In this document: piece by piece, positions 37,865 through 46,523 of the stretch | Layout of the letters: every line of letters begins with the position of its first letter | Numbering within the stretch: the first letter of the stretch is position 1 | Assembly: GCF_900206265.1 (NCBI RefSeq) | Contig: NZ_LT907782.1 | Coordinates: 1,364,001-1,428,000 of the forward strand | DNA from: Nitrosomonas ureae | GTDB lineage: Bacteria > Pseudomonadota > Gammaproteobacteria > Burkholderiales > Nitrosomonadaceae | DNA: 64,000 nt | Direction: 5' to 3' | Translations under genes and position numbers: made by a program | The notes under the pieces: model-generated | Told to the model about the DNA's origin: nothing | The model's input: only the letters and a program-made list of their open reading frames with translations | The model's database searches: none

Positions 37865-38671
37865 ATGAGCAAAATCATTGATCAATACCGTGTGACCGCA
37901 GAGCCTTATTACCATCCCGTAGCTGATGAAGTGGAATTATATGAAGCGGCCTATTCCGTGCGCATGCCTATGATGCTGAAAGGTCCTACAGGATGCGGCA
38001 AAACCCGTTTTGTTGAACACATGGCGTGGAAATTAAAAAAACCGCTGATTACCGTTGCCTGTAATGAAGATATGACCGCATCCGATTTGGTGGGTCGCTT
38101 TCTGCTGGATGCCAATGGAACACGCTGGCAGGATGGTCCGTTGGCTGTCGCCGCACGCTATGGCGCTATCTGCTATCTGGATGAAGTCGTTGAAGCACGC
38201 CAGGATACAACCGTGGTAATCCATCCATTAACCGATAATCGCCGTGTCCTGCCATTGGAAAAAAAGGGCGAACTCGTTCATGCGCATGCTGATTTCCAAA
38301 TCGTCATTTCCTACAATCCGGGTTATCAAAGTTTGATGAAAGACCTCAAACAATCGACCAAGCAACGTTTTGGCGCACTGGATTTTAATTATCCCAGTCA
38401 TAACATTGAGAGTGAAATTATCGCGCATGAAACCGGCGTATCCACTGAAATTGCAGAGAAACTGGTGTCGATTGCCGAACGTGCGCGTAATTTGAAAGGC
38501 CATGGATTGGACGAAGGCATCTCAACACGTATGTTGATCTACGCCGGCAGTCTCATCGTCAAAAAAGTGGATGCTCACGCTGCGTGCCGGGTTGCCCTGG
38601 TTCGCCCCATTACCGATGACCCTGATATGCGCGATGCACTGGATGCCGCTGTTTCAACTTTCTTTAATTAA
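37865..38671 (+). CDS. cbbQ: RuBisCO activase subunit CbbQ (MoxR AAA+ ATPase)
   Basis: 268 residues. Walker A GPTGCGKT (about 41-48), Walker B AICYLDEV (about 100-107) and the sensor region in [12 protein letters not shown] mark an AAA+ ATPase of the MoxR group. With CbbO it forms a CbbQO activase that removes inhibitors from RuBisCO active sites. AACAGGAG precedes the start. CbbO follows after 61 bases, so the pair is cotranscribed. Confidence 0.96.
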   Translation: MSKIIDQYRVTAEPYYHPVADEVELYEAAYSVRMPMMLKGPTGCGKTRFVEHMAWKLKKPLITVACNEDMTASDLVGRFLLDANGTRWQDGPLAVAARYGAICYLDEVVEARQDTTVVIHPLTDNRRVLPLEKKGELVHAHADFQIVISYNPGYQSLMKDLKQSTKQRFGALDFNYPSHNIESEIIAHETGVSTEIAEKLVSIAERARNLKGHGLDEGISTRMLIYAGSLIVKKVDAHAACRVALVRPITDDPDMRDALDAAVSTFFN

Positions 38672-38732
38672 AACTGGGCTGATCCATTGCATACAACAGT
38701 TGCTCAATAATCTTTTATAAGAGTGTGTCACG

Positions 38733-41060
38733 ATGAGTATTAATCTGGATGACTACAAAGAATTACTGGAAGATCTGGAACCGGAATCGGTTGAATTACT
38801 CAGTCATGCCTGGCCTGAGGTAGTGAAAACGTTTTCGGCGCGGGGATTGGATAATTATCTGAAAGGCGTCTCGGCACTGCGTGGATTGGGCCGTGGACGC
38901 AGCCTGGTGGATTGCTGGATTGACGAAATCCCATTGGTTGCCAAAGAAATTGGTGAGGATATCATCAGCGATCTGGCGACTTCCGTGCTTTCACTTGCAT
39001 CAAGAACTTCAGGTGCGGTGATCGAATTGGTATTAGCCACCTCCCCAACAGCCGCCAAGCGCTTAGGTGACGCCCAATTATTCCAGAATTACCTGCAATT
39101 TCTGAATACCCTGATTGCACAAGCACCTCGCGGCATGCGCCCCATGCTCAACAAACTGGACATCCTGTTCGGACAACTGACTCTGGGGGGCTTGCGTCGG
39201 TGGGCGATGTGGGGAGCCCATGCCCATCGCACGGACTATGAAGAGCAAATGAAGTATTTTGGATTGGAATCCAAAGAATCGCTCGCAGTTTTACAAAAAG
39301 AACGTAAAGGTACGCTGTTTGTCGACGTGCAACGCCGTATCAATATGTATTTGCGCGCACTGTGGGGCCGGGATTTTTTCATGAAACCCACTTCCGGTGA
39401 TTTCGAATCGCGCGAGGGCTACAAACCTTATATTGAAAATTATTTCATCTACTTACCCGATGCTTATGACAGCTATGGTGATGTCACCGCCACCGAAGTT
39501 TATCGGGCCGCCGCCGCACATGCTGCCGCACATCTGGTGGAAACCAAACAACCGATTTCTGCGGAAGGATTGAATCCGATGCAAATGGCAGTGATCTCCG
39601 TGATTGAAGATGCACGCATCGAAGAACTTGCCATCTGCCGATTTCCCGGTCTACGCAAAACCTGGGCAACGTTGCATACCGCCACCCCGGATATGGCTGC
39701 CACGATGGGCGATTATCTCAATCGCCTAGCACGCGCTTTGCTCGATCCAGATTATCACGATACCGATCACTGGATCGCAGAAGGCCGTCGTCTTTTTGCA
39801 GCCGCACAGAACAAACTGGACAGCTATCAAATTTCCTGGGACATTGGAGTTCAACTGGCCCACAGCTTTAGAGAAAAAGACATTCCCTTTGCCATGCTCA
39901 CGGATCACCTCACCGCACCGTATCGCGATGACAACCGTTATTTCTGGGAATTCGAAGAGTTTGATTTAAACAAATCATTATCGGCTGGTTATGAAGCACC
40001 GAAACAAGTGCGCAAATACGTCAATGTGATGGAATTCGCCAACGAAGTCGAAGTGGAATCAGCCGGAGACGATGCGCAGGAAATCTGGGTCATGGGCACC
40101 GAATTCTTCCCGTACGAAGACATGGGTGTTTCATACAACGATATGGAAGGCAAGGAGCCGGTGTCAGCGCCCTATCACTACTCCGAATGGGATTACCAGA
40201 TTCAACTGGAACGCCCTGACTGGGCGACGGTACAGGAAAAACGCGCCAAGTTGGGTGACATGCAGTGTATTGAGGACATCGCGCAACAATACAAACGCGA
40301 GATTGCACGCATGAAATTCTTGCTCGATGCGATGCAACCGCAAGGCACCCGCCGCATCCGTAAACTGGAAGATGGCGATGAGATCGACATCAATGCCGCG
40401 ATTCGTTCGATGATCGATATCCGCATGGGTATGCAGCCCGATCCACGCATCATGATGCGCTCGGTACGCAAAGTACGTGATATCTCGGTGCTAGTGCTGC
40501 TCGATCTATCCGAATCCACCAATGAAAAAGTAGCCGGACAAGACTACTCCGTGCTGGATCTGACCCGACAAGCCACTGTATTGCTTGCAAACGCCATCAA
40601 CAAAATCGGCGATCCGTTTGCGATTCACGGCTTCTGCTCGGATGGACGGCATGATGTGGAATATTACCGTTTCAAGGATTTCGACCAACCCTACAATGAA
40701 ATCCCCAAAGCCCGCCTTGCCGGCATGACCGGGCAATTATCGACACGCATGGGCGCCGCCATGCGACACGCCACCCATTACCTGAAACTGCAGAAATCCG
40801 CAAAAAAACTGCTGCTCGTTATTACCGATGGTGAACCGGCAGACGTCGACGTGCGCGACCCGCAGTACCTGCGCCACGATACCAAAAAAGCAGTGGAAGA
40901 AGCAGGCCGATCCGGAATTCTTACCTACTGCATGAGCCTGGACCCACGCGCCGATCAATATGTGTCGCGCATCTTCGGCGAACGCAATTATCTGGTGGTG
41001 GATCACGTGGAGCGCTTGCCGGAGAAATTACCGGTGTTGTATGCGGGGTTAACAAGGTAG
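38733..41060 (+). CDS. cbbO: RuBisCO activase adaptor CbbO (VWA protein)
   Basis: 775 residues. The C-terminal von Willebrand A domain (from about residue 585) has the metal-site motif DLSEST (DxSxS) and the later ITDGEPADVD. The N-terminal 500 residues are the helical CbbO part that contacts RuBisCO and CbbQ. CbbO binds RuBisCO through its VWA domain and docks the CbbQ ring for remodelling. It is complete and the last gene of the cbb operon. Confidence 0.96.
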   Translation: MSINLDDYKELLEDLEPESVELLSHAWPEVVKTFSARGLDNYLKGVSALRGLGRGRSLVDCWIDEIPLVAKEIGEDIISDLATSVLSLASRTSGAVIELVLATSPTAAKRLGDAQLFQNYLQFLNTLIAQAPRGMRPMLNKLDILFGQLTLGGLRRWAMWGAHAHRTDYEEQMKYFGLESKESLAVLQKERKGTLFVDVQRRINMYLRALWGRDFFMKPTSGDFESREGYKPYIENYFIYLPDAYDSYGDVTATEVYRAAAAHAAAHLVETKQPISAEGLNPMQMAVISVIEDARIEELAICRFPGLRKTWATLHTATPDMAATMGDYLNRLARALLDPDYHDTDHWIAEGRRLFAAAQNKLDSYQISWDIGVQLAHSFREKDIPFAMLTDHLTAPYRDDNRYFWEFEEFDLNKSLSAGYEAPKQVRKYVNVMEFANEVEVESAGDDAQEIWVMGTEFFPYEDMGVSYNDMEGKEPVSAPYHYSEWDYQIQLERPDWATVQEKRAKLGDMQCIEDIAQQYKREIARMKFLLDAMQPQGTRRIRKLEDGDEIDINAAIRSMIDIRMGMQPDPRIMMRSVRKVRDISVLVLLDLSESTNEKVAGQDYSVLDLTRQATVLLANAINKIGDPFAIHGFCSDGRHDVEYYRFKDFDQPYNEIPKARLAGMTGQLSTRMGAAMRHATHYLKLQKSAKKLLLVITDGEPADVDVRDPQYLRHDTKKAVEEAGRSGILTYCMSLDPRADQYVSRIFGERNYLVVDHVERLPEKLPVLYAGLTR

Positions 41061-41074
41061 ATTATCAAAGCGAA

Positions 41075-42268
41075 TCATATTCCCTGAATCTTATTGAGAT
41101 CGAAACCCCATTTAGCGGGATCTTCGATACTCTCAATACTATCCATCCCTTTTGATATATCTATAATTTCAGCTGGAATATGCGCATTGGCGCGTGTTGA
41201 GAAAAAAATTTTAACAATGGGGGTGGTTAATTTTTTTGTCGATTGCTCCATCACCACGCCCAACCGCCCGGACTTGAGCTTTAACAAAGTGCCGGAGGGA
41301 TAAATACCAACCGTTTTAACAAATGCTTGGAAAATCGATTCATCAAAATGTCCGTCTTTCCAGGAGGCCATTTTCCGAATCGACTCAGCCGGCGACCAAG
41401 CCGCCTTGTAGCATCGATCTGAAGAAATTGCATCATAAACGTCACATACTGCACCCATACGCGCGAACAACGTCAAGGCATCACCGGATAATTTTTCCGG
41501 GTAACCCTTTCCATCCACACGTTCATGATGATGCAAGCAAACATCCAAAGCGGCTTCATGAACCTGGTAACAGGATTTCAAAATTTCCCAGCCACGTACC
41601 GGATGACTTTTCATAATAGTAAATTCTTCATCCGTTAATTTTCCGGGCTTATTGAGCACTTCATTCGGAATCACCATTTTTCCTATGTCATGCAGCAGTC
41701 CGGCAGTACCCGCTTGTTTGATTTGCACCTCACTTAGACCCAAGTGCCTCCCCAGCGCAACCATCAACACGCAAACTGCAACGGAATGCATGTAGGTATA
41801 TTCGTTAACATTTTTTAACCGGATCAATGTAAGCAATGCGTTTGGATTTCGTTCCATTGATTGATTGATTTCATTCACCAATAATTCCGCTTCCTCAATT
41901 TCGAGCGCTTTACCCATGCGAACATCGGCAAACATTGCAGCTACCGCTTCTTTGGTTTTATTTTGGATTTTTTTGGCAACATGCAATTCTTCCTCGACCA
42001 AAACCCGTGCAATCGGTTTTTTTATTGACTGTGGCTTATCGGAATCCACACCATCAAGGATTTTCGCTGGATTAGCTTTAACAACATCCAGACCTTTATT
42101 AGTATCAATCCATATTGCTTCCAGATTGGAGCTCACAAGCTTATCCAGGTCTTTTTGCTGAGCCAGTTTAAACGATTTTCTCCAGAATGGATGTTCCATC
42201 CAGTTGCCGCGGATCTCATGAATATACATCCCCAGCTGAACCTCATTGGCTTGCACTTTTTTTATCAT
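41075..42268 (-). CDS. HD-GYP cyclic-di-GMP phosphodiesterase (DUF3391 N-terminus)
   Basis: 397 residues. The first 130 (IKKVQANEVQLGMYIHEIRGNWMEHPFW...) match DUF3391. The HD-GYP domain (about 160-310) shows HDIGK, HHHERVDGKGYPEKLSG and an intact GYP, so c-di-GMP hydrolysis is likely. A start at 42268 is chosen because MIKKVQANEVQLGMY fits the family; the longer frame from 42301 adds 11 unlikely residues. It is convergent with cbbO. With 13622-16663 it gives the window two c-di-GMP enzymes. Confidence 0.93.
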   Translation of the reverse strand: MIKKVQANEVQLGMYIHEIRGNWMEHPFWRKSFKLAQQKDLDKLVSSNLEAIWIDTNKGLDVVKANPAKILDGVDSDKPQSIKKPIARVLVEEELHVAKKIQNKTKEAVAAMFADVRMGKALEIEEAELLVNEINQSMERNPNALLTLIRLKNVNEYTYMHSVAVCVLMVALGRHLGLSEVQIKQAGTAGLLHDIGKMVIPNEVLNKPGKLTDEEFTIMKSHPVRGWEILKSCYQVHEAALDVCLHHHERVDGKGYPEKLSGDALTLFARMGAVCDVYDAISSDRCYKAAWSPAESIRKMASWKDGHFDESIFQAFVKTVGIYPSGTLLKLKSGRLGVVMEQSTKKLTTPIVKIFFSTRANAHIPAEIIDISKGMDSIESIEDPAKWGFDLNKIQGI

Positions 42269-42695
42269 TAGGCTCAATATAAAAGTAAAAAATAAATTCA
42301 ATACAATGGACTGTAAACTTCATTCGTAGATGACAATGTAATCACGCATCGATCCTTTCGGGAATAATAAATATTCCTATCAATAGGTTACTTAATATTG
42401 ATTGACTCAGCTTTCCAATATCAATTACTGATTTACACGAAGAGAATATATTGTGCACTTTTGGGTGGAAAAACTAGTGACAGGAATAAGGTATTTTATA
42501 GCCCTATTTATACCGAATACATATTATTTAACTATAATACAGATACTTATATAATGTTAAATAAAAACTTGTGTAATTGGATATTTTTGCTTATAAGATG
42601 AAACACATCGATTTTCTAATGGATTGTTAAATATAGCGTGTGACTCTGACTCTCCAAATGACAAACACACAAAGTAATACTTGACTTGCACCTAC
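42269..42695. other. AT-rich intergenic region, nothing recognised
   Basis: About 430 bases upstream of the HD-GYP gene and downstream of the aldolase gene. The short frame 42398-42601 has no start signal or family feature. Confidence 0.4.
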
Positions 42696-43481
42696 CTACT
42701 TCAGACAATCCGCCGCCTTTCTTAAAGTACGTCGTGCATAATATGCAAAAGCCACGGTACTACGTTGTCCGCGCAGAATCCAGTCGCGTGCTTCGCGCCC
42801 TAAACCGGGATCAATCGGCTGAATCCTGCCCGCGCATGCTGCCAGCAAATGCATGCGTGCCGCCCGCTCAAAAGCAAGCGCCAGTATACATCCTTCTTCA
42901 ATACTCGAACTGGCGATCAATAAACCGTGATGGGCTAACAATAAAGCATGCCTGCTACCGATCGCCTTGGAAATCATTTCGCCTTCATCATTGCCGACCG
43001 GAACACCCGGCCACTGGGGTAAGAAAGCCACATCGTCATAGAGCACGCAATTATCCATGTGCGATATTTCCAACGGCACTTCAAGCATGCTCAGCGCAGC
43101 GGTATGTACTGCATGCGTATGAATAATACACTGCACATCAGGTCGTGCGCGATACAGCCAGGAATGGAATCGATTGGCCGGATTGGCCATACCATCGCCT
43201 TGCAGCACTTCCAAATCTTCATTGACGAGCAATAAATTACTGGCACAAATTTCGTCAAAGCCAAATCCCAGCCGTTGCGTCAAATAAGTACCCGGTTGTT
43301 CGCCACGTGCAGTAATTTGTCCCGCTAGTCCTGAATCATGCCCGTTATCAAACAAAATCCTGCAGGTCAACGCCAACTTTTGCGCCGGCGTATAATGTGC
43401 GCCTTGCAAGTGTTTATCCATTTGCACCAGCGATTGCTGGATCAATTGTTCTTTGCCTAAGTTGAAAGTGTCATGGCTCAT
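42696..43481 (-). CDS. Class II aldolase/adducin-family protein
   Basis: 261 residues. HTHAVHTAAL (about 119-128) and AHHGLLI (around 180) supply the Zn-binding His set of class II aldolases and related epimerases/dehydratases (FucA, AraD, MtnB). The rest matches the Aldolase_II domain from GQITAR to the AFERAARMHLLA helix. The substrate is unknown; adducin-type and FucA-like relatives are both possible. It is 17 bases behind the hslR stop and likely in the same transcript. Confidence 0.9.
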   Translation of the reverse strand: MSHDTFNLGKEQLIQQSLVQMDKHLQGAHYTPAQKLALTCRILFDNGHDSGLAGQITARGEQPGTYLTQRLGFGFDEICASNLLLVNEDLEVLQGDGMANPANRFHSWLYRARPDVQCIIHTHAVHTAALSMLEVPLEISHMDNCVLYDDVAFLPQWPGVPVGNDEGEMISKAIGSRHALLLAHHGLLIASSSIEEGCILALAFERAARMHLLAACAGRIQPIDPGLGREARDWILRGQRSTVAFAYYARRTLRKAADCLK

Positions 43482-43498
43482 ATTTACTCACTGGATTC

Positions 43499-43903
43499 TC
43501 AAAATTCGTCGATGTTTGAAGTAAACCGCTGAATTTCCCGCCGGTCCCGTTTGGTTGGCCGTCCTTTGGTAAAAAAAGGCTGTGGCTGGGCTTTTAACCG
43601 TGCGGCCAGCAGCACCCGTTGCTCCTGGCTCTCCTCAGTTTCACGATAAAGCTGCTGTGCTTGTGGCGCAGAGCCTCTTTTATTCGACAACCCCAATACT
43701 TCAATCGTATATTGATAATTATTAATACGAATTTCCACTTTATCTCCTACAGCAACTGTTTTTGCAGGCTTGATTTTCTGATCATTAATCGCAACCCGAC
43801 CACGATCGATCGCTTCCGCTGCTAATGCACGTGTTTTGAAAAACCGCGCCGCAAACAACCACTTATCGATACGATATTTCTCATTATTTTCACTGGATTG
43901 CAT
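43499..43903 (-). CDS. hslR: Heat-shock protein 15 / S4-domain RNA-binding protein
   Basis: 134 residues. RIDKWLFAARFFKTRALAAEAIDRGRVAINDQKIKPAKTV is the S4 RNA-binding domain, followed by a lysine- and arginine-rich tail with FFTKGRPTKRDRREIQRF. Hsp15 binds the free 50S subunit with a stalled nascent chain. An ATG at 43903 was chosen; a TTG at 43909, right after the stop of the upstream gene, is also possible. It lies between the hydrolase-OsmC gene and the aldolase gene in one run. Confidence 0.93.
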   Translation of the reverse strand: MQSSENNEKYRIDKWLFAARFFKTRALAAEAIDRGRVAINDQKIKPAKTVAVGDKVEIRINNYQYTIEVLGLSNKRGSAPQAQQLYRETEESQEQRVLLAARLKAQPQPFFTKGRPTKRDRREIQRFTSNIDEF

Positions 43904-43909
43904 ACACAA

Positions 43910-45142
43910 TTAATCCGTAAGATTAGTATTTATTTGGATTTTGTTTTGCAGCGTTTTATGCACCGGGCATTTATTGGCGATTTCCAGTAATCGAGTACGT
44001 TGCTGATCGCTCAAATTGCCCGTCAATCGAATATTTCGTGTTAAGAGGTCAATTTGTGTCGTCTGTTTCTCGCAATCGGCGCAATCTTCGGCATGAATCC
44101 GGCTATGCTGCAACTCGACTTGAATATCCTGCACGTCAATTTGTTTGTGATTTGCATACATGCGCAAGGTCATTGAAGTACAGCTACCCAGCGCAGCAAG
44201 TAATAATTCATAAGGATTTAATCCAAGATCAGAACCACCCAGTGCAATGGGCTCATCACTGATCACACGGTGATGCTGCGTCAAAATCTCGCGGGTAAAT
44301 TTTTTATCGCACTCGCGCACAATCACCACACCCTGCTCGCCCGCTTGCTTCGCAACTTCTTCTTGTCCAGCTGATGTTTGATTTGTTTTTAGATAACGAC
44401 TGGCCCAGGCGGATAATACCTCCGCCACATATTGAGAATCTTGCGGATTGGATAGCATATGGTCAGCATGGTCCAACGACACAAAGCTCTTAGGGTGCTT
44501 GGCAGCAGTAAAGATGCGCGCCGCTTCGTCTATCGAAACGGTATCATCCAGCGGCGCGTGAAAGATCAGCAATGCTTTTCTTAATGCCCCAATATGCGTC
44601 ACAGAATTATATTTCTCCAAATCATCAATGAATTGGCGGCGAATGTTAAAACTTCTTCCACCCAACTCAACTTGTACCGATTGCTGATCTTGCAATTTAC
44701 GATATGAATCCGCGAACAAATGTTTGACATGCGCGGCGGTTGCCGGCGCACCGATGGTAATCACCGCCTTAACCGATGACAAACCCTGTGCTGCGGCTAA
44801 TACGGCGGAGCCACCCAAACTATGTCCGATTAGCAACGCAGGGGCAGCATAGTGCTGCTCAAGATACTGTGCTGCTGCTAATAAATCCTGAACATTGGAA
44901 GAAAAATTGGTATCCGAAAAATCACCTCTGCTCGTACCCAACCCGGTAAAATCGAACCGTAATACGGCGATTCCCCGATCAGCCAGTGCAAAGGCTATCC
45001 GTGCTGCCGCCGGATTATCTTTGGAACAAGTAAAACAATGGGCAAATAGTGCATACGATTTAATAGCACCGGACGGCATTTCCAACAAACCCGTCAATGA
45101 CTCACCCTGCGAATTCTCAAATACTGCTTCAATACGTGGCAT
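43910..45142 (-). CDS. Fused alpha/beta-hydrolase and OsmC-family peroxiredoxin-like protein
   Basis: 410 residues in two parts. Residues 1-255 are an alpha/beta hydrolase (GHSLGG nucleophile elbow with Ser, SLDHADHM with the His), and residues 265-410 an OsmC/Ohr domain (LGLNPYELLLAALGSCTSMTLRMYA with the active Cys, and a second Cys in NKCPVHKTL). This natural fusion is known as the YhfA-like bifunctional protein and may act on hydroperoxides or thioesters. No frameshift between parts is seen. Its stop is followed directly by hslR. Confidence 0.93.
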   Translation of the reverse strand: MPRIEAVFENSQGESLTGLLEMPSGAIKSYALFAHCFTCSKDNPAAARIAFALADRGIAVLRFDFTGLGTSRGDFSDTNFSSNVQDLLAAAQYLEQHYAAPALLIGHSLGGSAVLAAAQGLSSVKAVITIGAPATAAHVKHLFADSYRKLQDQQSVQVELGGRSFNIRRQFIDDLEKYNSVTHIGALRKALLIFHAPLDDTVSIDEAARIFTAAKHPKSFVSLDHADHMLSNPQDSQYVAEVLSAWASRYLKTNQTSAGQEEVAKQAGEQGVVIVRECDKKFTREILTQHHRVISDEPIALGGSDLGLNPYELLLAALGSCTSMTLRMYANHKQIDVQDIQVELQHSRIHAEDCADCEKQTTQIDLLTRNIRLTGNLSDQQRTRLLEIANKCPVHKTLQNKIQINTNLTD

Positions 45143-45369
45143 GGACTATCGACCTCTTCACCGCAAATTACCTTAAATCCTTTTTACCTTCAAAACCATG
45201 TCCGAATAGTATCAAAAATGACTGATTAAAACCCGCTCATTTGCATGAATAAAAAAACCACTAAACCTTGTGACGCAGAAATTTGACGTTTTATAAAAGC
45301 GTTCTCATGCTCACTCAAATATTGGATGAAACGCTAGTAGAAGATTGGAGAATTTGTGTGCTGCCCCTG

Positions 45370-46224
45370 TTAGGCAAACTTTAATTCCTGCGTGGAGGAT
45401 AAGTCGGAATCTTGTTTCTTATTTTTCAACGCCTCATCCAAGCGAAATGCGTTCAGATGCTGAATCCGCGTACAGGAATTATCCTGCAATGTGTCAATTG
45501 CAGCTTTTGCGATCATAATGGTTTCGGAATTCGCCGTAACACCGGACAGAATTTGTTGCAAAGTTGCAAGATCTGTGACGACATCGTTTCTATCGATAGA
45601 GTGATATTTTGCAACTTCAACGCGATGATTGAAGAGTTTTGCCGCATTACCCCAAACTGGATTATCGTGATCGACATTCACCAAGGTTCTGATACCCCAC
45701 ACGATCATTGCGCCAAAAGTTTTTCCAGCCTTCATCTGAGTCAAAATAAATTCAATCACAACGGCTTTGTTCTCAGCAGTAAAGGTATCGCCTAACAAGT
45801 GATCGATAAATTTTGTGACATTATGGCGATTGTAGTGCAGAGCCGCTTCACCCCAGTTGGAGTCGGAAGTAGAAACCGAGGATAACACACTGACAAATTC
45901 CACAATTAATTCCACTTGAGAAGATCCGGCTGATATTTTATTAACCATATAATCGATGATTAATGCTTTATTCTTATGTGATAGACGATTACCGAACAAA
46001 TCTCTTGTCAGGGCTGCAGAAAAATCAATGGGAGAAAGATTAACATCATACTGTTTATCAAAAAACAAGATAGTTTGCGCCAATGACTGCGCCAAACTTT
46101 CCAGCGCTTGACCATTGTTCAATTGAACGGTGAGATAATTAAGATTGCTCGCGCCTGGAGGCGCGTTGAACATTGCCAATATGAGTTGAAGAATTGAGGT
46201 TTGTTGTTTGATAAGCAGTGGCAT
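45370..46224 (-). CDS. Stand-alone S-layer/DUF4214-like protein
   Basis: 284 residues from the chosen start. The pattern TSILQLILAMFNAPPGASNLNYL, NGQALESLAQSLAQT, AALTRDLFGNRLS, AIIDYMVNKISAG and WGEAALHYNRHNVTKFIDH, WGNAAKLFNHRVEVAKYHS is the repeated layout found at the start of RTX/S-layer type proteins of the DUF4214 class. The RTX repeats and secretion tail are absent, so it is a short form. The ATG at 46224 was chosen because the family begins this way; a GTG at 46305 adds a hydrophobic leader. Function is unknown. Confidence 0.75.
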   Translation of the reverse strand: MPLLIKQQTSILQLILAMFNAPPGASNLNYLTVQLNNGQALESLAQSLAQTILFFDKQYDVNLSPIDFSAALTRDLFGNRLSHKNKALIIDYMVNKISAGSSQVELIVEFVSVLSSVSTSDSNWGEAALHYNRHNVTKFIDHLLGDTFTAENKAVVIEFILTQMKAGKTFGAMIVWGIRTLVNVDHDNPVWGNAAKLFNHRVEVAKYHSIDRNDVVTDLATLQQILSGVTANSETIMIAKAAIDTLQDNSCTRIQHLNAFRLDEALKNKKQDSDLSSTQELKFA

Positions 46225-46523
46225 AAGCTGGATTCCCAAGAGTATATAAGTACTAAAAAGAAAATAATGACGAGATGGGTACCGCTTTCGGAATTTAAGC
46301 TTCACTTTCCTTCCAGTAGTTCCGGGAAATCGATAAATAATTATTCAATGCTCAGTTACAGTTTTTTGGAAATTATCGGTAAGCAGATGTAATACACTAT
46401 CGATTAAATCATTACATAGTAGCAGAGGACTCTTGCATTATCGTTTAAGACGCCCCTATTGGCAATGTGACATATTGCCGCATTCAAAAACCGATAAACT
46501 AAAAGTAACCCAAGGAGAGTAGC

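Noticed and set aside
42398..42601. 67-codon plus-strand frame upstream of the HD-GYP gene
   Set aside because: AT-rich, no motif, no ribosome binding site.
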